Source: JAICXG01 sp036825615
GTDB lineage: Bacteria > Verrucomicrobiota > Verrucomicrobiia > Chthoniobacterales > UBA10450
Direction: 5' to 3'
Assembly (NCBI GenBank): GCA_036825615.1
Contig: DAISXY010000001.1
Coordinates: 1-64,000 of the forward strand
DNA length: 64,000 bases
The position numbers and the translations under genes are program-made. Below the pieces are notes generated by a model. It was not told the origin of the DNA and did not search any database. It saw only the letters and a list, made by a program, of their open reading frames with translations. This document shows, in pieces, positions 17,641-26,763 of this stretch. Position 1 is the first letter of the stretch, and the number at the start of each line of letters is the position of its first letter.

Positions 17641-18183
17641 CTAACTTCCAAACTGGTCTTGCTTTTTCTTGAAGAGAATGTTGAAGGTCGTGAGCGAGCC
17701 GTAACAGCGAGTAATGTATTGCTGAAGATCGAACTTCTCGGCGTCACTCAGCTTTTCATTTGCATTCACCTTTTGCTCGAGGACGCGCAGGTTGTTGCGA
17801 ATCATGACGATCTTGTGAAAGAAGGTCTCGAGCGGCACTTCCTTTGCCTGGAGGGAAGCATCGGCCGGCTGGAGCACAAGCGTGCCGCGCTGCCAGCGCG
17901 CGCCGAGACCCTCGACTGCCTGGTCGCTCTTCTCCAGCCCGAGCCCGTCGATCATCGCCTGGGCGGTCTCGCGGATCAGGGCCGAAAGCGGCATCTGCAA
18001 TTCCGTCAGGCTCGCCGTCGGCTCCGCGACGGTCAGATCGCTCGCAGTCGGGTCAACTGTGCGGGGCGCGTCGCCAAAGGTAATGTCGGCGGTATGCTCG
18101 GTCAGCGCCTTGATCGTGCCGATGCCGTGATGCGGATGCCGAACCCGCATCCCGATGTGCAGGTTTTGAACCGGAAGTGCCAT
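17641..18183 (-). CDS. Small protein with N-terminal CarD/Tudor-like motif
   Basis: This 180-aa protein is of unknown role. Residues 8-30 (HIGMRVRHPHHGIGTIKAL) look like the beta-barrel found in CarD/TRCF RNA-polymerase-binding or UvrD C-terminal Tudor-like domains, where the pattern is 'V.HP.FG.G.I'. The rest has a mixed region with GARWQRGTLVLQPADASLQ, then a helical part EVPLETFFHKIVMIRNNLR. The C-terminus, DLQQYITRCYGSLTTFNILF, suggests a helical bundle. No signal peptide is present. It is transcribed divergently from the ADOP permease with about 110 bp between. RNA-polymerase or DNA contact is a guess from the first domain only. Confidence 0.6.
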   Translation of the reverse strand: MALPVQNLHIGMRVRHPHHGIGTIKALTEHTADITFGDAPRTVDPTASDLTVAEPTASLTELQMPLSALIRETAQAMIDGLGLEKSDQAVEGLGARWQRGTLVLQPADASLQAKEVPLETFFHKIVMIRNNLRVLEQKVNANEKLSDAEKFDLQQYITRCYGSLTTFNILFKKKQDQFGS

Positions 18184-18294
18184 GGTATTCTCAAGCTGCG
18201 GCGCAACCAGCCCGGCGCAACCTAAAACGCTGCGCGTTTTCCTTTGGAGAAAATTCCTGAATCCAGAACCGCGCCTCGCAGCATCTCACCGGCA

Positions 18295-20841
18295 ATGATC
18301 CAGGATTTGAAGTTCGCTTTCCGGCAGCTGACCAAAACGCCGGGTTTCACCGCGATCGCGATTCTCACTCTCGCCATCGCCATCGGAGTCAACTCCGCTA
18401 TCTTCGCGCTCGTTAACGGCGTGATCCTGCGCCCGATCGTGCCGCTGCGCCCCGCCGAAGTGGTCAACGTCTTCACCGCGCGCCAGGATGCGACCCACGA
18501 TTACCGCCCCTTCTCCTACAACGAATTCGCGACCTTGCGGGAAAACAACGACGTCTTCTCGGATGTGGCAGCGATGGGATTCGCCCTGGCCGGGATCGGG
18601 CGCGATGGCAATATGCAGCGCAGCTTCATTTTCCTCAGCTCGGAAAACTTCTTTTCCCTGCTCGGGGTCAAGCCGGTCATCGGCCGTTTCTACAACGCGG
18701 CGGAATGCAAACCCAACGCCAATATCCCGGTGGTGGTGGCGAGTTACCCCTTCTGGAAAAAACTTGGCGGGCGCGCCGACCTGATCGGCCGGCCGGTGAT
18801 CGTAAACGGCCAGCCTTACACCCTGATCGGCGTCACACCGGAAGGTTTTGCCGGCACGAACGCGATCCTTGCTCCCGATCTTTGGCTGCCGCTCGGGGTT
18901 TACTCCCAGCTCGGCTCCGCCTTCAGCGACACGAATGGAAAGCTGCCATTGTCGGACCCGAAAAATTTTACCCTCAACCTCATCGCGCGTTTGCCTTCGG
19001 GCCTGACAATTCAGTCGGCCGAGGCGCGCCTGCCCGCGCTCGCGCAACGCCTGACCGCGATCCAGCCGCCCGACGCGACCGGGACGCGACAGTTGCAGAT
19101 CCAAGCCCCCTCGCGATTCAGCATCAGCACCACACCTTCCGACGACGGGCCGGTCGGACTGATCGGGACCTTGCTCCTGGCAATGGCGGCGGCGGTCTTG
19201 CTCATCGCCTGCCTCAACCTCGCGAACATGCTCCTGGCGCGCGGCGCCAATCGGGCGAAAGAGATCGCGCTTCGTCTCGCCCTGGGTGCGAGCCGTTGGC
19301 GGATCGTGCGGCAACTTTTGTGTGAAGGCTTGCTCCTGGCGCTCGCCGGCGGCGCGCTCGGGTTACTCATCAGCCTTTGGAGCAACGGCATTCTCGTTCG
19401 TTCATTGGCCGGTCTTTTCAGCTCGGTGAGTTTTTCCATCGCGGTGCAGCTGCGACCGGACGCGACCGTTCTCGCCGTCACCTTTGTGATCTGTCTCCTC
19501 GCGACGCTGCTTTTCAGTCTCGGCCCGGCGCTCAAGGCGTCGCGGTCCGATCTCGTGAACGAACTGAAGCAGCAGGTCGGTGAGCCGGCGCATGTCGGAC
19601 GACTCAACCGCTTCTTTGCCCCGCGCCATCTCCTCGTCATGGCGCAAATCGCCCTTTCGCTCACGCTGCTCTTCAGTGGCGGCCTCTTCTTCCGCGGCGC
19701 GCTCAAGGCCGGCGGCTTCAATCCCGGCTTCGATCGCACCGGCGCAATCTCGGCGGAAATGGATTTTTCGTTGCGGCATGAGGATGAAGCGGCCGCCCAG
19801 CAGACCATGTTCGCCGCCGTGCATCGGGTGAGCGCGTTGCCGGGGGTGCGCGCTGCCGCTCTTACCACCATGCTGCCCTATGGCAACATCACCAATGCGC
19901 GCCGGATCATGCGCATGGATGAAGCGGCCGTGGCTAAGACCGATCCGAAAGCGCCGGAGCCGGGTGCAAGCGGAATGTTTACCGCTGTCACTCCGGGATG
20001 GTTCGATGCCATCGGCGTTCGGATCCTGCGCGGTCGCGATTTCACCGCGAGCGAATGCGAGAACAAGAACTCGCCGCGCGTCCTCATCATTGACGAAGTG
20101 ATGGCGAAGAAGCTTTTCCCAAATCGCGACGCCCTCGGCCAGCATGTCCGCTATACCCTGCCGCCGGGCGATGGCTCGCCTAACGACTTCACAGTCGTCG
20201 GGATCGTGAGTGCGCATCGGCACGAAGTGCTCGACAGCGATATGCCGAAACGCATCTTCGCGCCGCTCGCGCAAGCCTACAGCGGCGGGGTGATTCTCCA
20301 GGTGCGCCTGGCGCGGGACAATCGCGCCGCGGTCACGGCCATGATCCCGACCGTGCGGGAAACCCTGCGCGCGATTGACCCGAACATGCCCATCCTCCAG
20401 ATCCAGCCCTTCGAGAATATCGTCGAGAAAAATGTCGGACTCTGGGCGATTCGATTTGCCGCCATCCTCTTTGGGATCTTCGGCGGGATCGCGCTATTGC
20501 TCGCGGTCGTTGGCGTCTACGGCGTCAAAGCCTACGCGGTCGCGCGTCGCACCCGCGAGATCGGCATCCGGATGGCGCTCGGGGCCGATCGCGGGGACGT
20601 CTTTGCGCTCATTATGAAGCAGGGGGCGCTCCAGACCTTGTTCGCGCTCGGCGTTGGCCTGCTCCTCGCGCTCGCCCTCGGCCGCGTCCTGGCGCAGATG
20701 CTCTATCAGGTGAGCCCGAGCGATCCGGTCGTCCTCCTCGCCGCCTGTGTAATGCTCGGCACCGCCGCCTTGTTCGCCTGCTTTCTTCCCGCGCGCCGAG
20801 CGATGCGGGTAACACCGATGACAGCGCTGCGAACGGAGTAG
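18295..20841 (+). CDS. ADOP-family large ABC permease (MacB-like, two permease halves)
   Basis: The protein has two MacB_PCD-FtsX units in one chain of about 848 aa. TM1 is GFTAIAILTLAIAIGVNSAI (~20-40). The first periplasmic domain contains FPxxx-like FSYNEFATLREN, VVASYPFWKKLGG and ILAPDLWLPLGVY. Then come the FtsX block ANRAKEIALRLALGASRWRI, a linker with LKQQV, a second periplasmic domain (DRTGAISAEMDFS... IFAPLAQAYSGG) and a final FtsX block with RRTREIGIRMALGADRGDV. It ends in RVTPMTALRTE. This is the arrangement known as 'acidobacterial duplicated orphan permease', common in Acidobacteria and Verrucomicrobia. No ATPase is adjacent, as usual for the family. ATG 18295 is chosen over a TTG at 18244. 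The substrate is unknown. Confidence 0.9.
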   Translation: MIQDLKFAFRQLTKTPGFTAIAILTLAIAIGVNSAIFALVNGVILRPIVPLRPAEVVNVFTARQDATHDYRPFSYNEFATLRENNDVFSDVAAMGFALAGIGRDGNMQRSFIFLSSENFFSLLGVKPVIGRFYNAAECKPNANIPVVVASYPFWKKLGGRADLIGRPVIVNGQPYTLIGVTPEGFAGTNAILAPDLWLPLGVYSQLGSAFSDTNGKLPLSDPKNFTLNLIARLPSGLTIQSAEARLPALAQRLTAIQPPDATGTRQLQIQAPSRFSISTTPSDDGPVGLIGTLLLAMAAAVLLIACLNLANMLLARGANRAKEIALRLALGASRWRIVRQLLCEGLLLALAGGALGLLISLWSNGILVRSLAGLFSSVSFSIAVQLRPDATVLAVTFVICLLATLLFSLGPALKASRSDLVNELKQQVGEPAHVGRLNRFFAPRHLLVMAQIALSLTLLFSGGLFFRGALKAGGFNPGFDRTGAISAEMDFSLRHEDEAAAQQTMFAAVHRVSALPGVRAAALTTMLPYGNITNARRIMRMDEAAVAKTDPKAPEPGASGMFTAVTPGWFDAIGVRILRGRDFTASECENKNSPRVLIIDEVMAKKLFPNRDALGQHVRYTLPPGDGSPNDFTVVGIVSAHRHEVLDSDMPKRIFAPLAQAYSGGVILQVRLARDNRAAVTAMIPTVRETLRAIDPNMPILQIQPFENIVEKNVGLWAIRFAAILFGIFGGIALLLAVVGVYGVKAYAVARRTREIGIRMALGADRGDVFALIMKQGALQTLFALGVGLLLALALGRVLAQMLYQVSPSDPVVLLAACVMLGTAALFACFLPARRAMRVTPMTALRTE

Positions 20842-20853
20842 GAGGAAGAAGCA

Positions 20854-20952
20854 ATGACTAATGACTAATGACGAATGACTAATGAGAGATTCGTCATTAT
20901 TCATTTGGTCATTCGTTAGTCATTCGTCATTAGTCATTAGTCATTAGTCATT
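20854..20952. repeat. Heptad-built intergenic palindrome (copy 2)
   Basis: The left arm repeats ATGACTA/ATGACGA units. The right arm is the complement, with TCATTAGTCATTAGTCATT. The arms meet around 20893, near AGAGATTCGTCATTATTC. This long near-perfect hairpin fills the whole gap between the convergent ADOP and proA genes and could work as a bidirectional terminator-like structure, though it has no U-tract. Confidence 0.75.
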
Positions 20953-20953
20953 G

Positions 20954-22225
20954 TCACGCCCGCACCTGTCCGCTACCCCGAACGACATACTTGTAGGCCG
21001 TTAATTCCTCCAGCCCCATCGGCCCGCGCGCATGCAGCTTGTCGGTGCTGATGCCAATCTCTGCTCCAAAACCAAACTCCCCGCCATCGGTAAAGCGGGT
21101 CGACGCATTCCAATAAACCGTGGCCGAGTCGACTTCGCGCAGGAAACGTTCCGCGGTCGCTTGGTTGCGCGTAACGATGCAGTCGCTGTGATGGGAACCA
21201 AAGCGCTCGATATGCGCGATCGCGTCGTCAGGCGAATCGACCACCCGGATCGCGAGGATGAAATCAAGGAACTCCGTCGCCCAGTCTTGCTCTGTCGCGT
21301 GTCGCAGCGGCTGATATTTCTCCGCGCTCAATTGCGCGAAAGCCGACTCATCGGCGCGCAACTCGACTTTTTTCTCCGCCAGCCGCGGCCCCAATTTCCG
21401 CAGGAAATCGCCGGCAACGGCGCGGTGCACAAGCGTCGTCTCAATCGCGTTGCAGACGCCCGGCCGCTGGGTCTTGGCGTTTATCACAATCTCAGCCGCC
21501 ATCTCGAGATCCGCTTCCGCATCAACATAGGCGATACAGATCCCGTCCGAGTGTTTGATCACCGGCATGCGAGCGGCGCTCACGACTGCTTCGATCAAGG
21601 CTTTGCCGCCGCGCGGAATGATGAGGTCGATGAATTCATCCATCTGTGCCATCAGTCGCACCCCTTCGCGATCCGTCCGCGGCACGAGCAGGACGCTGTC
21701 GTTAGGCAACCCTGCCTTCGCGCCGCCGGCCTGCAGCGCCTCCGCGATCGCAAGGTTTGATTGGATCGCCTCCGAGCCGCCGCGGAGAATGACCGCGTTA
21801 CCGGTCTTGGTGCAGAGAACGGCCGCGTCGCTGGTCACATTCGGGCGCGACTCGTAGATGATGCCGACGACGCCAATCGGGACGCGAACTTTGGAGATGC
21901 GAAGGCCGCTTGGCCGGCTCCATTCCCGGATCACTTCACCCACCGGATCGGGCAGCGCGGCGACGGCGCGGATACCTTCGGCCATCGCTTCGACCCGGGC
22001 GGAGTTCAAGGTCAGCCGCTCGAGCATGGCCCCGCTGATGCCGCTGCTTCGCGCGTTCTCCAGGTCCCTGGCATTGGCGGCGAGAATCGCATTTGCTCCG
22101 GCAACAATTTCATCTGCCATCGCCTGCAACGCCGCATCTTTTTGTTCGGAGGAAAGGCGCGCGAGAAGGCGCGAGGCGGCACGGGCGCGACGGCCGAGGT
22201 CGAGAATTTGCGTTGCGAGGTCCAT
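20954..22225 (-). CDS. proA: Gamma-glutamyl phosphate reductase
   Basis: This is the second step of proline synthesis, reducing gamma-glutamyl phosphate to glutamate semialdehyde with NADPH. The 423 aa match the family. Recognisable are RLTLNSARVEAMAEGIR, the ProA signatures PIGVVGIIYESRPNVTSDAAVLCTK (read as two adjacent conserved blocks), GGSEA, IDLIIPRGGKALI, VIKHSDGICIAYVD and the cysteine region QRPGVCNAIETTLVH. The end GEFGFGAEIGISTDKLHARG is also conserved, ending GPMGLEELT. proB lies upstream on the same strand with a 125-bp gap, so the two are probably co-transcribed. Confidence 0.97.
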   Translation of the reverse strand: MDLATQILDLGRRARAASRLLARLSSEQKDAALQAMADEIVAGANAILAANARDLENARSSGISGAMLERLTLNSARVEAMAEGIRAVAALPDPVGEVIREWSRPSGLRISKVRVPIGVVGIIYESRPNVTSDAAVLCTKTGNAVILRGGSEAIQSNLAIAEALQAGGAKAGLPNDSVLLVPRTDREGVRLMAQMDEFIDLIIPRGGKALIEAVVSAARMPVIKHSDGICIAYVDAEADLEMAAEIVINAKTQRPGVCNAIETTLVHRAVAGDFLRKLGPRLAEKKVELRADESAFAQLSAEKYQPLRHATEQDWATEFLDFILAIRVVDSPDDAIAHIERFGSHHSDCIVTRNQATAERFLREVDSATVYWNASTRFTDGGEFGFGAEIGISTDKLHARGPMGLEELTAYKYVVRGSGQVRA

Positions 22226-22350
22226 GAGTTTTTGGGCGCGGGCAGCTTACCAGAAATCAGCGCTGGCTACAGCAATTTGCGAAGGAGTCGCGCACTGGTG
22301 GCGCATGCGTCTCGCGTGCTGGTCGCGTTGTTCCAGTGCGACCCAGTTGT

Positions 22351-23130
22351 TTAGGCAGCGCCACGTTTGGCGAGGAAGCGTGTCCCGACGTTCTTGCCGG
22401 CGATCGCCGCCCGGATGCGTTCGGGATGGCGTCCGTTCATGATCACAGTGGTAATTCCGGCATCGACCGCCAGCTTCACAGCTTCGAGTTTTGAAATCAT
22501 CCCGCCGACTGAGAACCGGCCTTTGCTTCCATTGGCCAACCCTTTCACCCGATCAATCTCCCGCACCACGGGGATGGCTTTCCCGTTTTCATCGAGCAAG
22601 CCTTCGACCTGGGTAAGAATGAGAAGCAGGTCGGCATGCGCGAGCATCGCAACTTCGGCCGAAAGCCGGTCGTTATCGCCAAACTTCAGTTCCTCGACCG
22701 CGACCGAATCATTTTCGTTGATGATCGGAATCACATTCCCGGCGGCGAGCAGGCGCTCGAGGGTATTGCGAGCGTTCTCGCGCCGGATGCGGCTGTCGAG
22801 GTCACTGTGGGTGAGGAGCAACTGCGCGACGTTGAGCTTGTAGCGGCTGAAGGCCGTCTCGTAAGCGCGCATCAACTTCGACTGGCCGACCGCCGCGCTC
22901 GCCTGCGCCGTCGCGAGATCCTTTGGCCGCTCCGGCAGGCCGAGCACGCTCATCCCCGCGGCGACCGCGCCGCTCGTCACCATGACGCATTGGCGTCCTT
23001 GGCTGATGAGAGCGGCAACCTCGGCGCTCAAGCGAGAAAATTGTTTCAGGTCGAGCCCGGCCGGGCCTGACCTGGTCAGCATCCCGGAGCCGAACTTCAA
23101 AACGACGCGCCGATATTTCTCCAGCCTCAT
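22351..23130 (-). CDS. proB: Glutamate 5-kinase, short form without PUA domain
   Basis: This is the first step of proline synthesis, phosphorylating glutamate with ATP. The 259-aa amino-acid-kinase fold shows VLKFGSGMLT (residues ~9-18), VTSGAVAAGM (~51-60), the glutamate-binding IPIINENDSV (~133-142), FGDNDRLSA and the nucleotide region VGGMISKLEAV. Glutamate kinases of E. coli type are ~367 aa with a C-terminal PUA domain. This one stops after the kinase domain (VGTRFLAKRGAA), which is a known short variant. It starts at ATG 23130, with proA downstream. Confidence 0.95.
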   Translation of the reverse strand: MRLEKYRRVVLKFGSGMLTRSGPAGLDLKQFSRLSAEVAALISQGRQCVMVTSGAVAAGMSVLGLPERPKDLATAQASAAVGQSKLMRAYETAFSRYKLNVAQLLLTHSDLDSRIRRENARNTLERLLAAGNVIPIINENDSVAVEELKFGDNDRLSAEVAMLAHADLLLILTQVEGLLDENGKAIPVVREIDRVKGLANGSKGRFSVGGMISKLEAVKLAVDAGITTVIMNGRHPERIRAAIAGKNVGTRFLAKRGAA

Positions 23131-23343
23131 GACTTAATCTCGCCAGGCGCTTTTATCCTCCCGGCCGCAAAAGTCCAGCAGAGCCTGTGCCGCTGCCAGA
23201 AACAGTGAGTGTTATGGTTATGGACAGCGTTCAACCCATGCACAAGGGCAGCAGGGTTTGGTCCCGATCGATCCCGACAACCTGATGGCGCGCAAATGGT
23301 TCTTGCGTAAGCCGCTCTTGATCTCCGTGGCAGGAGTCCTAAG

Positions 23344-24015
23344 ATGCCGATTATGCGCCTACGAATCGTTAGTCTGACTGCCTTGCTTGTGTTCGCTGGT
23401 GGTTCGTTGTTGCTCGCCCAAACGCCCGCACCGACCGAATCACCCGCTGCTTCACGATCGTCTGCGAAACACCATCGCAAATCGAAAACTTCACCTGCCA
23501 CCTCAGAAGCCGCCGCGCCGAACACGGCTGCATCGCCCGAGGCTTCAGCCTCGCCGGCGAAGCGGCGGAGTCACAAGAAAGGTCAGGCCGCCACAGCCTC
23601 TGAAGCAGCTGCGGCAGCATCGCCGGCTGCCACAGCAACGCCAAAGAGCCGTTCACGCAAAAAGGAAGCCGCATCCCAGCCGGCTCCTGTTTCTACCCCG
23701 GCTGAACCAACCGCCCCGTCACCGGTAGTCACGGCGACGCCCAGGCCAAATATTCTTGGCCGGTTCTTCAACAAGCCCTCGCCTACTTCTTCTCCGGTCG
23801 CGGCGGCAACTCCGATGGCTAAAAGCGCAACTGGGTCGACTGCCAACGCCACGCCAGTGCCCGGAGGCGGTCACGGTTTGGTGTGGGTAAATACCGAATC
23901 AAAGATATTTCACCGGGAAGGCTCCCGCTATTACGGCAAGACGAAACAGGGCAAGTATATGACCGAAGAAGAAGCCCTCAAGGAAGGTTACCGTCCACCA
24001 GCGAAAGGTCAGTAG
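23344..24015 (+). CDS. Exported Ala/Ser/Pro/Lys-rich protein with conserved C-terminal WVNT domain
   Basis: The signal peptide LRIVSLTALLVFAGGSLLLAQ is followed by about 130 residues of low complexity made of Ala, Ser, Thr, Pro and clusters of Lys/Arg (AKHHRKSK, AKRRSHKK, PKSRSRKK). A compact C-terminal domain of about 45 residues carries GLVWVNTESKIFHREGSRYY and GKTKQGKYMTEEEALKEGYR. That last unit resembles a small conserved domain seen at the ends of exported proteins in Acidobacteria and Verrucomicrobia ('VWVNTxSxxYHxPGSRxYGxTKxGxYM'). It also vaguely resembles the zinc-binding N-terminus of Ada, but without the cysteines. Function is unknown. Confidence 0.68.
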   Translation: MPIMRLRIVSLTALLVFAGGSLLLAQTPAPTESPAASRSSAKHHRKSKTSPATSEAAAPNTAASPEASASPAKRRSHKKGQAATASEAAAAASPAATATPKSRSRKKEAASQPAPVSTPAEPTAPSPVVTATPRPNILGRFFNKPSPTSSPVAAATPMAKSATGSTANATPVPGGGHGLVWVNTESKIFHREGSRYYGKTKQGKYMTEEEALKEGYRPPAKGQ

Positions 24016-24350
24016 CCGAGCCACAGTCTCACTCCCACGAACCAAAAACGCGGAAGAGTTACCTTCTTCACCGTTCGGGCATACGTGTGTGACTAACCCG
24101 GAGAGTCAAACAGCTGGCCGGTAGCCGGGATCGCGGATAACGCCGGCTTCATTGCCGGCACCGCTCCGTCGGAGGAAAAATTCGAAAACAGGGTGAGCCG
24201 CGAAGTTCACTGTGCTCTCGAGATGCCCCCAGCACTCACTCACCTCTGGGTTTCGCTCCAGGCCCGGCGTAGGAGATGAGCGCTTGTGATCTTTAGTTTC
24301 TCCCGAACATCAGCGCAGTACACAGGCGAGAGCGACATTCCACTCGATTT
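24016..24350. other. Intergenic region, no gene recognised
   Basis: This is 335 bp between convergent genes. It contains short GC-rich inverted repeats (GCCGGC around 24150-24165) and several stop codons in all frames that I followed. I see no RNA gene or conserved protein remnant. Confidence 0.5.
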
Positions 24351-24971
24351 TCACCCGACCTGCTCGAGCCGGACGCGAAGGTCGTGCGCCATCTTGCTGA
24401 GGCGGCGGAGGTCGGCGGCGAACGCGCTTTCCAAGTCCATGTGGACACGAAAGATTGGCAGAAGTTTCCCATCGGCTCCGTAGAAGGCATCGGGGCCGGC
24501 GTAAAGGCGCGGGAGAATTTCGCGCTCGGTAAACTGGTTGTAGCGATCGTAGTTATCGTGGATGCCACTGAATTCACTGTAGTAAAAACTCAGGTCCCGG
24601 CGCAGTTTCGGGTCGAGCAGACGGGCGATGCCGGAATTGACGGTGGTCGTCCAGGTGGCGACGGGCGGATGGCTGGCGCCGGGAATGCGATAGTAACCGG
24701 GCACGGCCCGTTGCCCGCGGCGATCGGCGGCTTTCCATTTCGCAATCGCGGAATCGAACCCATCGGCGAATTGCACGGAACGGGTCTCGTAATCGCGCAG
24801 CTCGGCGACAAGGCCGGCGCAGGCCTGGCGCAGCTCTTCGCGCTGGCTCAGGTTTTCCCGGTAGTTGTCGACGATGAAGGCAGCGCTGACCCCGAGGAAA
24901 ACAACTACCAGTTGGCCCATGAGCCACCCGAGGCGAGAACGCCAATTTTGTGTCTGATCGCGTGCGGGCAT
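24351..24971 (-). CDS. Membrane-anchored protein of unknown function
   Basis: The 206-aa protein has one N-terminal TM helix (LMGQLVVVFLGVSAAFIVDN, ~17-36) followed by NYRENLSQREELRQACAGLV and a mostly helical soluble region. The motif 'TM-(D/E)xxRExxxxREEEExxLxxLxxEL' is typical of a widespread family of single-span proteins in soil bacteria (DUF6090-like in appearance). No catalytic residues are recognisable. Neighbours give no functional clue. Confidence 0.62.
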   Translation of the reverse strand: MPARDQTQNWRSRLGWLMGQLVVVFLGVSAAFIVDNYRENLSQREELRQACAGLVAELRDYETRSVQFADGFDSAIAKWKAADRRGQRAVPGYYRIPGASHPPVATWTTTVNSGIARLLDPKLRRDLSFYYSEFSGIHDNYDRYNQFTEREILPRLYAGPDAFYGADGKLLPIFRVHMDLESAFAADLRRLSKMAHDLRVRLEQVG

Positions 24972-25245
24972 GCGGTTGGAAGATCGAGAGAATCGGACCT
25001 TGGCCGTAGATTATGCTGGGCAAAGCGGCCAGCGGGAAGCGGAAAGCGCGAGTGGCGGAGCGCTTTCATCAGGATCGGCGGCTGGGGTAAATTCGGCTCT
25101 ACACCTAAGGAGCGGGTGAAACCAAGCGTGCGCGTTGCGCGGTTGAGCGATTGGATTCACTCAGCCGCGCATCACGCTACGAGCACATCGCGCTGGTCGG
25201 CGAAGCCGTCATGCCGATCAGGCGCGATTCGCATGCAAACCATGA

Positions 25246-25791
25246 TTACATGCAGGGGAAAGGATCGCAGAAACCGGGATCCGGGCTGTCGATTCGCCGT
25301 TCCGCTCCGGCCGGCACTAACTGCACTGCCACCGTGACGGCGTCATCGGTTGAACTCTCGTTGCGTAAGAGATGGATGTGACCGGCACTGGTCGGATCGA
25401 CAAAGGAGCTTCCCGCCGCGTAATATTGCGGGGTGCAACTCGGGTCATCGCCGTCATAGACCGCGATGGTACCCGAGATTACCATCACCAGACTGACGCC
25501 CGGGTGGGTGTGCCATCCGGTATTACCCAAGGGTGAAAAGGTGTTTTGTACTACATAGAGGTCCGACGCTCCCTGGACGGCAATACGCGCTCTCCAGAGA
25601 TCATCCACCGACTTTGCCTTGGCCCGGATCTGCTCCCAGCGGATCCCAGTATCGGGGGTAATGAACTCGGTCGTGACTCCGCATGCCGGCGTGGCATACG
25701 CTGGAGCGACCTTCACCAGAAGGGCAACCAGGGCCAGGGCGAAAACAAACCGCCTCACGTGTATCTGTTTGAACTGACTTAGTGTATTCAT
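25246..25791 (-). CDS. Exported cupin-domain protein
   Basis: The signal peptide MNTLSQFKQIHVRRF... extends to a cleavage site near APAYA. The single cupin barrel (~residues 60-165) has the metal-binding motifs GNTGWHTHPGVSLVMV and the second-half histidine in SAGHIHLLRNE, typical of Fe/Mn cupins. Two cysteine pairs near the ends could form disulfides. ATG 25791 follows AAAGGAA; the upstream extension to 25848 is part of the shared leader block. The gene is divergent from the first ECF sigma factor (25928) and begins with the same MN[TS]L-type N-terminus as the secreted proteins at 27888 and 32468. Substrate and any enzyme activity are unknown. Confidence 0.82.
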   Translation of the reverse strand: MNTLSQFKQIHVRRFVFALALVALLVKVAPAYATPACGVTTEFITPDTGIRWEQIRAKAKSVDDLWRARIAVQGASDLYVVQNTFSPLGNTGWHTHPGVSLVMVISGTIAVYDGDDPSCTPQYYAAGSSFVDPTSAGHIHLLRNESSTDDAVTVAVQLVPAGAERRIDSPDPGFCDPFPCM

Positions 25792-25807
25792 CGATTTCCT
25801 TTCTTGT

Positions 25808-25886
25808 TTGTGGGTTTCCACTTCTGAGAAACGAGAACCGGGGATCAAAGTGCTCAGCTAAAGGAAGAGTTTCCTTGAAAAGCCGG
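25808..25886. promoter_or_regulatory. Shared divergent regulatory block, copy A
   Basis: This lies between the cupin gene (minus) and the ECF gene (plus). It carries GGGTTTCCA at 25811-25819, AAAGTGCTCAGCTAAAGGAA at 25847 and the dyad AAGGAAGAGTTTCCTT at 25861-25876. The TGCTCA element is 60 nt from the minus-strand ATG and 77 nt from the plus-strand ATG. The same layout recurs at 27901, 32488 and 34141. Confidence 0.7.
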
Positions 25887-25927
25887 GTCGGACGCTAAAC
25901 CTTGTGCCGGTCGCAAGACGCGCGCTT

Positions 25928-26506
25928 ATGAGCTCCCCTTCCGCCATCCAACAAACTGTGACCGGTCTGTTGAAGCGCTGGGACAACGGCGACGATACGG
26001 CCCTGGCGGAATTGACGCCGCTGATCTACGAGGAGCTGCGCCGCCTCGCGCATCATCAGATGGGTGGACAGCGCCCCGATCACACCCTGCAAACGACCGC
26101 CCTCGTGAACGAGGCTTATTTGCGACTGGCTGACCAGACCCGGATGAACTGGCAGAATCGCGCCCACTTTTTCGCGGTGGCCGCGCGGGCGATGCGCCAC
26201 ATCCTGGTCGATTACGCGCGGAGCCAGCGCGCAGGAAAACGCGGCGGCGGCGCCTTGAAGGTGGAGTTCGATGAGGCCGCGCTCGTCTCTCCGATGGAAG
26301 CGAAGGAAATCGTTGACCTGCATGAGGCGCTGGAAAGGCTGGCACAGCTCGACTCCCGGAAAGCTCAAGTTGTCGAGCTAAAGTATTTTGGCGGCCTTAA
26401 CTACGACGAGATCGCGGAAGCCCTTAGGACATCGCGCGCAACCGTGAGGCGCGACTGGGATTTCGCCAAGTTGTGGCTCTACACGGAGTTACACGAAGGC
26501 ACTTAG
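25928..26506 (+). CDS. ECF sigma factor, TIGR02999/ECF43-like (copy 1)
   Basis: This is an extracytoplasmic-function sigma factor of 192 aa. Region 2 covers about residues 20-110, with HTLQTTALVNEAYLRL and HFFAVAARAMRHILVDYARS. Region 4 covers about 130-190, with ELKYFGGLNYDEIAEAL and a helix-turn-helix ending RRDWDFAKLWLYTEL. The acidic stretch normally found before the 'LVQE' part of region 2.2 is replaced by Thr56-Thr57. No anti-sigma gene is adjacent. The partner is most likely the Ser/Thr kinase at 28026, one secreted-protein gene away. ECF43 members are known to be switched on by kinase phosphorylation of a threonine in this region (EcfP/PknT in Vibrio). ATG 25928 is chosen over GTG 25904 by alignment with the paralogue at 34257. 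Confidence 0.9.
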   Translation: MSSPSAIQQTVTGLLKRWDNGDDTALAELTPLIYEELRRLAHHQMGGQRPDHTLQTTALVNEAYLRLADQTRMNWQNRAHFFAVAARAMRHILVDYARSQRAGKRGGGALKVEFDEAALVSPMEAKEIVDLHEALERLAQLDSRKAQVVELKYFGGLNYDEIAEALRTSRATVRRDWDFAKLWLYTELHEGT

Positions 26507-26669
26507 TGGATTGTAACCCTAAATTCGAACGGGGTCTGCTGCCCTCATCCTAACCTTCTCCCATGGGGGCGAAGGGACTGCCCTTTCCTTACAGTGACGG
26601 GAACACCACCGCCTTTCCGCTGGCCATCCTTGTCTCCGCTTCATCTCTTACTGTTGGATGACAATCCGA

Positions 26670-26702
26670 AATCCTCGGACCGTGATGAACGGCCCGAGGA
26701 TT
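26670..26702. terminator. Strong hairpin between convergent ECF and HAF genes
   Basis: The stem AATCCTCGGACCGT pairs with ACGGCCCGAGGATT across a 5-nt loop, with 13 of 14 positions complementary. It sits between the convergent stops of the ECF gene (26506) and the HAF-repeat gene (26764). No run of T follows on either strand, so it is a terminator-like hairpin rather than a proven intrinsic terminator. Confidence 0.55.
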
Positions 26703-26763
26703 CGTTTCAGATGACTGCGCTTAGCCAGGTCCGGTTACCCGGCCTTAAGTTGCGAAAATTAGT

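Noticed and set aside
18286..20274. Long minus-strand open frames (342, 286 and 290 codons)
   Set aside because: They mirror the plus-strand ADOP permease gene in GC-rich DNA; no recognisable domain, and the sense frame has clear FtsX motifs.
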